Notes under the pieces: generated by a model
The model's database searches: none
What the model was told of the DNA's origin: nothing
The model's input: the letters and a program-made list of their open reading frames with translations, nothing else
Part shown: positions 1 to 5,166 of the stretch, in pieces
How positions within the stretch are numbered: the first letter of the stretch is position 1
Layout of the letters: the number at the start of each line of letters is the position of its first letter
Position numbers and translations under genes: made by a program
NCBI GenBank assembly: GCA_945869935.1
Contig: CAMBSA010000111.1
Coordinates: forward strand, 1-6,484
Source: Bordetella parapertussis
Lineage (GTDB): Bacteria; Pseudomonadota; Gammaproteobacteria; Burkholderiales; SG8-39
DNA: 6,484 nt
Direction of reading: 5' to 3'

Positions 1-61
1 CGAAATTGGACTTGATCAGCGATTCCCTATGACTTTCCCGGAAGCCTTGCTTGCGCCCGCG

Positions 62-77
62 GCCCGAAGACTCGGGC
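62..77 (-). terminator. Possible weak terminator hairpin at the end of the MR/MLE gene
   Basis: GCCCGA (62-67) and TCGGGC (72-77) form a perfect 6-bp stem with a 4-nt loop. It begins at the last base of the minus-strand gene's TAG stop (77-79). On the minus strand no T-run follows, so it is not a classic intrinsic terminator. It could act as an mRNA 3' end stabiliser or a weak terminator. Positions 1-76 otherwise show no start codon with a ribosome binding site on either strand. Confidence 0.3.
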
Positions 78-1144
78 TAGACGAGGTACTTCTGCAGAAT
101 TCCGGGCGCAAGCGAAAGTCCGTGGCCCGGAACATTGCGCGGGGAAAGCAGCCCGTTCTGCGACATCTCGGGCCAGCCTTCGAACAGCGGTTCGACGAGC
201 GGAAAATCCTCCAGCCAAGTGAGGTTGGGCGCGGCAGCCGCGAGGTGCACGAACAGTCCGGGAAGGAAGTGGGGGGAGACTTCCACGCCGAATGCCTCGG
301 CCAATCGTGCGATGCGCAGGCATTCTGTCAGGCCACCGGCCATTGCGAGGTCAGGCTGCATCACTGCGCACAGTCGTTGGGCGATGAATGGCAGAGACTC
401 CGCGGCGCCCTGCAGGTGTTCGCCTGTGGCGATGCGTAACGAGACCTTTGACAGCGCCCGATAGCCTTCGAGGTCGTCAGCCGGGAGCGGTTCTTCCACG
501 AATAGTGCGCCCATCTCGTTGGCCAAGGCCACGAGGCGCGGTGCAGTTGTCGCGGATCCTTTTTCGTTCGCGTCCAGCATCAGTTCAACGCTGCGCGGAA
601 GGCTGTCGGACACGGCTCGAAGGACGTCCTTGTCGGCCAGTGTGCAGGACATGCGTGGCTTTACGCCCCTGAATCCGCGAGCGGCGTGCCTGCGCACGGT
701 TTCCGCGGCGTGTTCCGGCGTTTGTTGCGCGTTGAACCCACCGGAGCCATATACGGGAACTGCCCGCGCAGCGCCGCCCATCGCTGTTCCAAGCGGTACG
801 CCGAGGGCGCGAGCATAGGCGTCCCAAAGCGCCACATCGATCGCCGCCAGCGCGATGTAATTCGGCCCCCTGCGTGAACGATTCAGTGTCGCGGCGAGCG
901 AGCGCCAGGCAGCTTCGGGATGGCCGAGGGTGCCTCGCGACAGCAGTTTTTCCACCAGTACCCTGCCCGATGCGAGCGCGGCGTCACCGGCGCCGCCCAA
1001 CAGATAGCTGAATCCGAGGCCCTCGATTTCACGGTCGAGGGATACTCGCGCGACGAGAAGGTCAAAGGACGCGACCCCCGAACCGCCAACCGGCGTGTCG
1101 AGTTGATATCTCAGAAGTTCGATCGAGGCGGAAAGTATTCGCAT
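77..1144 (-). CDS. Mandelate racemase/muconate lactonizing enzyme family protein (enolase superfamily)
   Basis: Enzyme of 355 residues, full length for the family. It should abstract the alpha-proton of a carboxylate substrate bound to Mg2+, giving dehydration or epimerisation of a sugar acid or similar acid in the cytoplasm. The N-terminal capping domain is about residues 1-125 and includes AAIDVALWD at 100-108. The barrel follows. Metal ligands are D191 (LMLDAN), E217 (FVEEP) and E242 (TGEH). D265 (MQPDLAMAGGLTE) and H292 (SPH) match the His-Asp dyad of the mandelate racemase subgroup, and E312 matches its late glutamate. The usual KxK motif reads K162-P-R164, so the second lysine, a catalytic base in mandelate racemase, is arginine. 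This points to one-face chemistry, such as a dehydratase, rather than a two-base racemase. The start MRILSASIEL fits the family N-terminus, but no clear Shine-Dalgarno precedes it. It is divergent from the reductase gene. The substrate cannot be read from sequence. Confidence 0.9.
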   Translation of the reverse strand: MRILSASIELLRYQLDTPVGGSGVASFDLLVARVSLDREIEGLGFSYLLGGAGDAALASGRVLVEKLLSRGTLGHPEAAWRSLAATLNRSRRGPNYIALAAIDVALWDAYARALGVPLGTAMGGAARAVPVYGSGGFNAQQTPEHAAETVRRHAARGFRGVKPRMSCTLADKDVLRAVSDSLPRSVELMLDANEKGSATTAPRLVALANEMGALFVEEPLPADDLEGYRALSKVSLRIATGEHLQGAAESLPFIAQRLCAVMQPDLAMAGGLTECLRIARLAEAFGVEVSPHFLPGLFVHLAAAAPNLTWLEDFPLVEPLFEGWPEMSQNGLLSPRNVPGHGLSLAPGILQKYLV

Positions 1145-1214
1145 TGTGTGGCGCTAACGGGACTTGCAGCAGTGACGCGGCATTGCATTTCGTAACCGAG
1201 GCATTATTTCAGAT

Positions 1215-1228
1215 CGCGTTCGAAAGCG
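1215..1228. promoter_or_regulatory. Candidate operator palindrome
   Basis: CGCGTTCGAAAGCG is a 14-bp inverted repeat with one mismatched pair (G1218/A1225) around a perfect TTCGAA core. It lies just upstream (in the minus-strand sense) of the AATAAT at 1203-1208, where a repressor or activator of the MR/MLE gene could bind. Short palindromes are common by chance in GC-rich DNA, so this is only a candidate. Confidence 0.25.
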
Positions 1229-1268
1229 TGCGGTTTCGACAGCGACGCCGGATTTGGGCAAACTAACC

Positions 1269-1305
1269 TGCCGGTTGCCGGTGCTTTCCGCGCATGCGAA
1301 TGCGA
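1269..1305. repeat. Two adjacent short tandem duplications
   Basis: TGCCGGT is repeated head to tail at 1269-1275 and 1276-1282. Eleven bases later ATGCGA is repeated head to tail at 1294-1299 and 1300-1305. ATGCGAATG recurs at 1401-1409. The elements lie in the middle of the divergent intergenic region and could be half-sites for a regulator, or simply replication slippage products. Confidence 0.4.
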
Positions 1306-1489
1306 GGACCGTGATTTGCTGGCGACCGTGCAGAAACGTTCCTTGATGGAGGTGGTCATTGTCCGGTTCTTTTCAGTTACTCGGGATGCGTCACTGTGGA
1401 ATGCGAATGGAAGCTGTCGATCCGTCGGGCTTGAGCGTTATGTCTGAAGCCATTTCCTCGGTCTCGAATTTTCCTGGCTGGTGCGATTG

Positions 1490-2467
1490 ATGAAAATATG
1501 CGTGGTGGGTGCAGGGGCCATAGGCGGGTGGATCGGTGCGGGTATGGCTCGTGCGGGGCACGAGGTGAGCCTCGTCGCACGGGGGGGGCATCTCGATGCT
1601 ATACGGCGGCGTGGACTGGTCCTGGTGTCGGACGGTGAGACGTACACGGTTTCGGCAAGTGCGTCGGCGGATCCCGGCGACTTCGGCGTGCAGGAGGCGG
1701 TGTTTATCGCGCTGAAAGCCTATTCGATTCCGGAAATGCTGCCGTTGCTGGCGCCGCTGCTTGGCGCGGATACAGTCGTGGTTCCGGCAATCAACGGTAT
1801 CCCGTGGTGGTATTTTTACAAGGAGGGCGGGGCATTCGACAACTCGGTTCTCGACTGCCTCGATCCTCGCGGGACGATGCTTGAGGTGCTGGATCCCGGC
1901 CATATCTTGGGCTGCGTCGTTCACGGCGCTGCGCAGGTGATCGAGCCGGGAGTGGTGCGGCATACCGCGGGAGATCTCATCTATCTCGGTGAACCTGATC
2001 GTTCAGTTTCCGCACGCGCCCGGAAATTGTCAGACGCGATGATCTCCGCGGGATTCAATGCGCCGGTGGCCGAGGATATACGCCAGGAAATCTGGATGAA
2101 GCTGATTGGAAACCTTTCCTATAACCCGGTGGCTGCCCTGACGCTCGCGCATATGGATGAAATAAGCGCGAACGGGCGGGTCCTTGCATTGATCCGGATC
2201 ATGATGCGGGAGGCGATGGCGGTTGCCGAGGCTTACGGTATCGCGATCAGTCTTGGTGTCGAGGAGCGCATCGAAATGGCACGGCAAATCGGCCACGCAA
2301 AGATTTCGATGCATCAGGATGTGGAGAAGGGCCGGCCGCTCGAGATCGACGCGATTCTCGGCAGCGTACTTGAGCTGGCGCGGCGGTCCCGGATCGCGAC
2401 GCCGGTGATGGACATGGTGCATGCGCTGATCGAGGAGCGCGCCCGTCACCCGGTGACGGCGCCTTGA
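1490..2467 (+). CDS. Ketopantoate reductase family (ApbA/PanE-like) NADP-dependent oxidoreductase
   Basis: A 325-residue reductase counted from ATG 1490. Family members reduce 2-oxo acids with NADPH; the founding member reduces 2-dehydropantoate to pantoate in coenzyme A synthesis. The N-terminal Rossmann fold opens with the dinucleotide loop GAGAIG (residues 7-12), and VVPAINGIP places N102 as the substrate-side asparagine. The C-terminal helical domain has IWMKLIGNLSYN (K204, N208, N212), with K204 the expected catalytic lysine, and SMHQDVEKGRPLEID (273-287), with E285 matching the conserved late glutamate. An in-frame GTG at 1481 would add three residues. ATG 1490 is preferred because MKICVVGAGAIG is the standard family N-terminus. 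No good Shine-Dalgarno precedes either start. The gene lies 19 bp before a monooxygenase gene, so a catabolic oxo-acid role is more likely than pantothenate synthesis. That role is inference. Confidence 0.88.
   Translation: MKICVVGAGAIGGWIGAGMARAGHEVSLVARGGHLDAIRRRGLVLVSDGETYTVSASASADPGDFGVQEAVFIALKAYSIPEMLPLLAPLLGADTVVVPAINGIPWWYFYKEGGAFDNSVLDCLDPRGTMLEVLDPGHILGCVVHGAAQVIEPGVVRHTAGDLIYLGEPDRSVSARARKLSDAMISAGFNAPVAEDIRQEIWMKLIGNLSYNPVAALTLAHMDEISANGRVLALIRIMMREAMAVAEAYGIAISLGVEERIEMARQIGHAKISMHQDVEKGRPLEIDAILGSVLELARRSRIATPVMDMVHALIEERARHPVTAP
2443..2459 (+). other. Hairpin at the 3' end of the reductase gene
   Basis: CCGTCACC (2443-2450) and GGTGACGG (2452-2459) are perfect inverted repeats separated by one base, giving a 7-bp stem with a 3-nt loop. 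They end 5 nt before the TGA stop and 11 nt before the Shine-Dalgarno of the monooxygenase gene. No T-run follows. The position would suit an RNA element tuning downstream translation or mRNA processing, but it is inside coding sequence and may be chance. Confidence 0.3.
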
Positions 2468-2469
2468 GC

Positions 2470-2480
2470 AGGGAGGGGAG
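2470..2480 (+). promoter_or_regulatory. Strong ribosome binding site of the monooxygenase gene
   Basis: The purine run AGGGAGGGGAG ends 6 nt before ATG 2487 and lies wholly in the 19-bp gap after the reductase stop. It fixes the monooxygenase start. It is far stronger than anything before the reductase gene, suggesting the monooxygenase is translated at a higher rate from a shared message. Confidence 0.8.
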
Positions 2481-2486
2481 AACGCT

Positions 2487-4355
2487 ATGACGGTAGCCGA
2501 TGCGAGTGGGTATCGCTTACCGGTGTATGAATTCCGGCGTCCTGCGGAGCTCGGCAGCGGGGAAGTGAGCCGGCATCCGGTGATCATTATCGGAGGCGGA
2601 TTGTGCGGACTGACCGTCGCCTGTGATCTCGCGATCAAGGGCGTTCCCGTCGTTGTCCTTGACGAGGACAACACGGTCGGGGGGCGAGGTGCGTCATCTC
2701 GCGGGATTGTCTATGCCCAAAAGAGCCTCGAGATATTCGATCGGCTGGGTATTTACGAGCGAATACTGGCCAAAGGCGTGACCTGGTCCGTTGGCAAGAC
2801 GCTCGCCGGCGACGATGTGGTGTACTCGTTTGATGCGGGTGCGACGAACCACTCCCGTCAGCCGCCCTTCATCAATATCCAGCAGTTCTATGTCGAATGG
2901 TTTCTGGTCGACCGGATAGGAGAACTCGAGGGCGCGGACCTTCGATGGAACAACCGGGTGACGGGAATTCGTGATCTGGGTGATTGCATGCGCCTGGACG
3001 TGGAGACGCCGGTGGGAACCTACCAGATCGATGCTGACTGGGTGCTCGATTGCGAAGGCGTACATAGCGTGGTTCGCGAAGCGCTCGGGATCGGCGCGCA
3101 GACGTCACGGCGCCATGACCGGTGGTGCATCTCGGATGTGAGATTTCGTTTGCCCTTGCCCGCCGAGCGCTGGACCTGGGTCGAGGCGCCGTTCAACGAG
3201 AATCGCGCGGTCTGGCAGCACTTGATGGCTGACGATGTGTGGAGGATGGACTTCCAGATGGATCCGCAGTGCGATCTCGAGGAGGTCAGTCGCCCGGAGG
3301 TGGCCGCCGCACGTCTGCGCGCGCATCTTGGAGATGACGTGAACTTCGAGCTCGTCTGGGTGGGACCGTACTCGTACAGAAGTTTTGCGCTGGAGTGCTT
3401 CCGGCACGGACGGGTCTTCTTCCTCGGCGATACTGCGCATCAGATGAGCCCTTTCGGCGCACGTGGCGGAAACAGCGGAATTCAGGATGCGGACAATCTG
3501 GCCTGGAAACTCGCGCTGGTTCTGGGTGGGCGCGCCGGAGAGCGCCTGCTCGACTCCTACGACGCGGAGCGACGTCCGGCAGCGGTCGAAAACGTGCGCC
3601 TTACGCATCGGACCAATCGCTTTCTCTCACCGGACTCCGCGGAGGAAAAAGTACTTCGCGATGCGGTACTCGCCCTCGCGCGAAGGCACGAATTTGCCCG
3701 CCCTCTGGTCAATACGGGAAGACTGTCGGTCGCGTCGGCCTACGGGGATTCGCCCGTCATCGAGGGCGGCGGCAAAAGCGTGCAGAACCTGGCGATCGAG
3801 TTCGATGATGGACGTATCGGTCATCTTGCCGATCTGTTCCGTTCGTACGGCGGCATCGCAGGAATTATTTTCGGTGATGTTCCGGAAGTGCTGGAACTTG
3901 CCGCGGGCGATATGCCGGTACGCCTTTATGCCTGCGGTGGCCGCGGACGGCGAATGATCGTGGATCCCCGGGGGCTTCTCACAGAAGCCACGGGATCCGC
4001 CCCCGGGACCTGCGTGCTGCTTCGTCCCGACTTGCACATGGCGGCGACGATACCGTGGCCTGATCCCGAGTCGTTGAAGCACGGGCTGGATATCGCGCTC
4101 GGTGGCACTCCATCCGCGAAGCCGGCTGCGGTCAGTGAAGGAGATGTCGGACAACCGGAGGCAGGCATGCAGGTGGCACCGAATATTCCCGATCCGGACG
4201 GATTCTATGAGTCTCTTGCAGACGCTCATGCGGGGCTGTCTCCACAGCAGAGCGCCGCTTTGAACGCACGCCTTGTCTTCCTGCTGGCGAATCAGATCGG
4301 AGACGGATCCATGCTTCTCGAATGCATAGTCGCGGCGCGCGAAGGACATTCTTAG
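2487..4355 (+). CDS. FAD-dependent class A monooxygenase fused to a C-terminal DUF2783 domain
   Basis: A 622-residue flavoprotein of the p-hydroxybenzoate hydroxylase fold, expected to hydroxylate an aromatic or related substrate using FAD, NAD(P)H and O2. The FAD loop is VIIIGGGLCG (32-41), with D59 ending the second strand. The second nucleotide motif reads DCEGVHSVVR (188-197); relatives usually have CDG, so E190 replaces the aspartate. The FAD ribityl motif is FFLGDTAHQMSPFGARGGNSG (311-331) with D315, followed by QDADNLAWKL. The thioredoxin-like C-terminal domain runs about 405-540 (GRLSVASAYGDSP; VLLRPD). After a linker rich in Ala, Pro, Gly and Glu (541-560), residues 561-622 match DUF2783 (PNIPDPDGFYESL; ALNARLVFLLANQIGD). 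From memory, DUF2783 is usually a separate short gene beside this monooxygenase type. The substrate is unknown. The start is set by a strong Shine-Dalgarno. Confidence 0.9.
   Translation: MTVADASGYRLPVYEFRRPAELGSGEVSRHPVIIIGGGLCGLTVACDLAIKGVPVVVLDEDNTVGGRGASSRGIVYAQKSLEIFDRLGIYERILAKGVTWSVGKTLAGDDVVYSFDAGATNHSRQPPFINIQQFYVEWFLVDRIGELEGADLRWNNRVTGIRDLGDCMRLDVETPVGTYQIDADWVLDCEGVHSVVREALGIGAQTSRRHDRWCISDVRFRLPLPAERWTWVEAPFNENRAVWQHLMADDVWRMDFQMDPQCDLEEVSRPEVAAARLRAHLGDDVNFELVWVGPYSYRSFALECFRHGRVFFLGDTAHQMSPFGARGGNSGIQDADNLAWKLALVLGGRAGERLLDSYDAERRPAAVENVRLTHRTNRFLSPDSAEEKVLRDAVLALARRHEFARPLVNTGRLSVASAYGDSPVIEGGGKSVQNLAIEFDDGRIGHLADLFRSYGGIAGIIFGDVPEVLELAAGDMPVRLYACGGRGRRMIVDPRGLLTEATGSAPGTCVLLRPDLHMAATIPWPDPESLKHGLDIALGGTPSAKPAAVSEGDVGQPEAGMQVAPNIPDPDGFYESLADAHAGLSPQQSAALNARLVFLLANQIGDGSMLLECIVAAREGHS
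3962..3998 (+). other. Extended hairpin inside the monooxygenase gene
   Basis: Outer arms GGATCCC (3962-3968) and GGGATCC (3992-3998) enclose inner arms GGCTTCT (3973-3979) and AGAAGCC (3983-3989) with a CAC loop. The two 7-bp stems are separated by a small asymmetric internal loop. It falls in the thioredoxin-like domain (about codons 492-504), upstream of the internal start at 4167. A transcript could fold here; whether it matters is unknown. Confidence 0.4.
4157..4169 (+). promoter_or_regulatory. Internal Shine-Dalgarno and in-frame ATG before the DUF2783 domain
   Basis: GGAGG at 4157-4161 stands 5 nt before ATG 4167-4169, which is codon 561 of the monooxygenase, in frame. The ATG falls exactly at the start of the DUF2783 homology. 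Spacing and sequence are those of a normal translation start, so the site could yield a free 62-residue DUF2783 protein, or it could be a remnant of a formerly separate gene. Confidence 0.45.
4167..4355 (+). other. DUF2783 domain, possibly also made as a separate 62-residue protein
   Basis: This segment encodes residues 561-622 of the fused monooxygenase, beginning MQVAPNIPDPDGFYESL and including SPQQSAALNARLVFLLANQ. The length and pattern fit DUF2783, a family of short uncharacterised proteobacterial proteins that I recall lying next to flavin monooxygenases of this type. It looks mainly helical, with likely helices near 572-582, 586-603 and 607-617. No enzyme motif is visible. An accessory or stabilising role for the flavoprotein is inference from the fusion. 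The stop is shared with the full-length protein. Confidence 0.55.
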
Positions 4356-4357
4356 AA

Positions 4358-4371
4358 CGGAAAGCTTTCCG
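4358..4371. other. Perfect 14-bp palindrome after the monooxygenase stop
   Basis: CGGAAAGCTTTCCG is perfectly self-complementary and starts 3 nt after the TAG stop at 4353-4355. As RNA it would give only a 5-bp stem with an AGCU loop and no T-run, so a DNA-binding site for a dimeric regulator of the downstream TRAP genes is as plausible as a terminator. Confidence 0.35.
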
Positions 4372-4404
4372 CCAGGGGCCGAATTGGGTAATCTACCGGT
4401 CCTG

Positions 4405-4421
4405 CGCCCGGCATTCGGGCG
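4405..4421 (+). terminator. GC-rich hairpin in the spacer before the transporter genes
   Basis: CGCCCG (4405-4410) and CGGGCG (4416-4421) pair perfectly around a 5-nt GCATT loop. The following sequence is A-rich, not T-rich, so it does not meet the intrinsic terminator pattern on the plus strand. It could give partial termination between the monooxygenase and the transporter genes. An AT-rich patch follows at about 4425-4447, including AATAAT at 4442-4447 (5 of 6 matches to a -10 box), but without a recognisable -35. Confidence 0.25.
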
Positions 4422-4486
4422 GAGCGATAAGAACTTCTAACAATAATCGCGTCCGCGGCCATTAGCGGTTCGGCTCTGGAGCACCC

Positions 4487-4494
4487 GAGGGGAG
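4487..4494 (+). promoter_or_regulatory. Ribosome binding site of the 49-codon ORF
   Basis: GAGGGGAG ends 6 nt before ATG 4501. It is the strongest Shine-Dalgarno in the 291-bp spacer and is stronger than the one just before the TRAP small-subunit gene (GAAAGG at 4633-4638). It is the main reason to take the small ORF at 4501 seriously. Confidence 0.45.
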
Positions 4495-4500
4495 CGGAAA

Positions 4501-4650
4501 ATGAAGCCGACATTCGCACCAGCGAAGAGCAGGCGTGCGGGCAGCGTTTTCAGCGCGCACCTGCCTGGCGGAGGGTCTGAAGTGGTGGCCGACGTTTGGT
4601 CCCCCTCGGTTCCTGCCGAACGGAATCACCTCGAAAGGCTCGCAGGATGA
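4501..4650 (+). CDS. Possible small protein (49 residues) overlapping the TRAP small-subunit gene
   Basis: An uninterrupted ORF runs from ATG 4501 to TGA 4648-4650. It is preceded by GAGGGGAG at ideal spacing and its end overlaps the next gene's start in an ATGA (4647-4650). The product begins MKPTFAPAKSRRAG, is basic at its N-terminus, has a GGGS stretch near residue 23 and ends in ERLAG. It has no membrane segment, signal peptide or known motif that I recognise. By hand count, 31 of 48 codons after the start end in G or C, as expected for coding DNA here but also for background. It may be a translated leader that couples ribosomes onto the transporter gene, a small protein, or a chance ORF. 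It does not resemble the missing DctP subunit. Confidence 0.35.
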   Translation: MKPTFAPAKSRRAGSVFSAHLPGGGSEVVADVWSPSVPAERNHLERLAG

Positions 4651-5153
4651 AAAAGGGTGTCTTCGCTCGCTCGGCAGGCTATCTCGATGTCGTGCTGTCA
4701 TGGATCGCGGGTTTAGTACTTTTTTCAATGATGCTTCTGACTTCGGTCGATGTCTTTACGCGATACGTTCTGAATGCTCCGATCCGCGGTGCGTTTGAGG
4801 TTTCGGAAATATTGATGGCCGTTCTGATCTTCGCCGGCCTTCCCCTGGTGTCTCGAAAGAACGAGCATGTGACGATCGAGTTCGCTGACCGGTTGATCCC
4901 GGACGTGCTCAGGGGATTCATGGACGCGATGGTGCAGCTTGTATGCGCAGGCATGATGTTTGGCTCTGCCTGGCTCATGCTCCTGAAGGCGCAACGGGTA
5001 GGCCAGTACGGTGATAACACCGCGACTCTCAAGATTGAGCTTGCACCGTTTGTCTACCTGATGTGCGCGCTGATCCTGATCACCGGACTGATTCACTTAG
5101 TAAAGGCGTTCCGACCGGGCAGTTCGGATTTGCAGTCCGGCGGCCTGGTCTGA
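4647..5153 (+). CDS. TRAP transporter small permease subunit (DctQ family)
   Basis: A 168-residue inner-membrane protein, typical length for the 4-helix DctQ subunit that pairs with DctM and a periplasmic DctP to import organic acids using the sodium gradient. Hydrophobic segments lie at about residues 13-34, 51-70, 92-113 and 131-154. The family signature is visible as VDVFTRYVLN (34-43) followed by AFEVSEILM (49-57), with D35, R39, E51 and E54, and RKNEHVTIEF at 70-79. An upstream TTG at 4596 in the same frame would add 17 hydrophilic residues. ATG 4647 is chosen because MKKGVFARSAGYLDVV gives a normal short cytoplasmic N-terminus and GAAAGG lies 8 nt upstream. The start overlaps the stop of the small ORF, and the stop lies 13 nt before the DctM gene. 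The substrate is not readable from this subunit. Confidence 0.92.
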   Translation: MKKGVFARSAGYLDVVLSWIAGLVLFSMMLLTSVDVFTRYVLNAPIRGAFEVSEILMAVLIFAGLPLVSRKNEHVTIEFADRLIPDVLRGFMDAMVQLVCAGMMFGSAWLMLLKAQRVGQYGDNTATLKIELAPFVYLMCALILITGLIHLVKAFRPGSSDLQSGGLV

Positions 5154-5157
5154 GGAG
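5152..5157 (+). promoter_or_regulatory. Ribosome binding site of the large permease gene, overlapping the previous stop
   Basis: GAGGAG overlaps the TGA stop (5151-5153) of the small permease gene and lies 9 nt before ATG 5167. This arrangement supports translational coupling of the two permease subunits. Confidence 0.75.
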
Positions 5158-5166
5158 TGTGACGAC

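Larger units (their letters stand above)
1145..1489. promoter_or_regulatory. Divergent intergenic control region
   Basis: This 345-bp stretch separates the leftward MR/MLE gene from the rightward reductase gene and must hold the start signals for at least one of them. I see no convincing sigma-70 promoter pair. AATAAT on the minus strand (1203-1208) matches the -10 consensus at 5 of 6 positions but has no good -35. GGCATT occurs at 1179 and 1200, exactly 21 bp apart. Palindromic and tandem elements are listed separately. No gene for a regulator is in the window. Confidence 0.5.

Noticed and set aside
29..439. Plus-strand open frame opposite the MR/MLE gene
   Set aside because: The minus-strand frame carries all the enolase-superfamily active-site motifs; this one is its shadow.
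1203..1208. AATAAT on the minus strand as a promoter -10 box
   Set aside because: No -35 match at 16-18 bp spacing; too weak to call a promoter on its own.
1346..1447. Thirty-three-codon frame upstream of the reductase
   Set aside because: No Shine-Dalgarno before ATG 1346 and no overlap with the downstream start; likely chance.
1490..2467. Calling the reductase the pantothenate biosynthesis gene panE
   Set aside because: Family motifs fit, but many paralogues of this family sit in catabolic clusters and no other pantothenate gene is present.
2030..2674. Antisense open frame (214 codons) across the reductase/monooxygenase junction
   Set aside because: It overlaps two solid genes on the other strand, and its translation is low-complexity, rich in His, Arg and Pro, with no domain pattern.
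3962..3972. GGATCCCCGGG resembling a cloning-vector polylinker
   Set aside because: The monooxygenase frame runs through it with family-consistent residues on both sides, so it is native sequence, not vector.
3627..4349. Long open frame (240 codons) antisense to the monooxygenase
   Set aside because: It lies opposite a well-supported gene, has no ribosome binding site or recognisable family, and long antisense frames are expected from the third-position GC bias.
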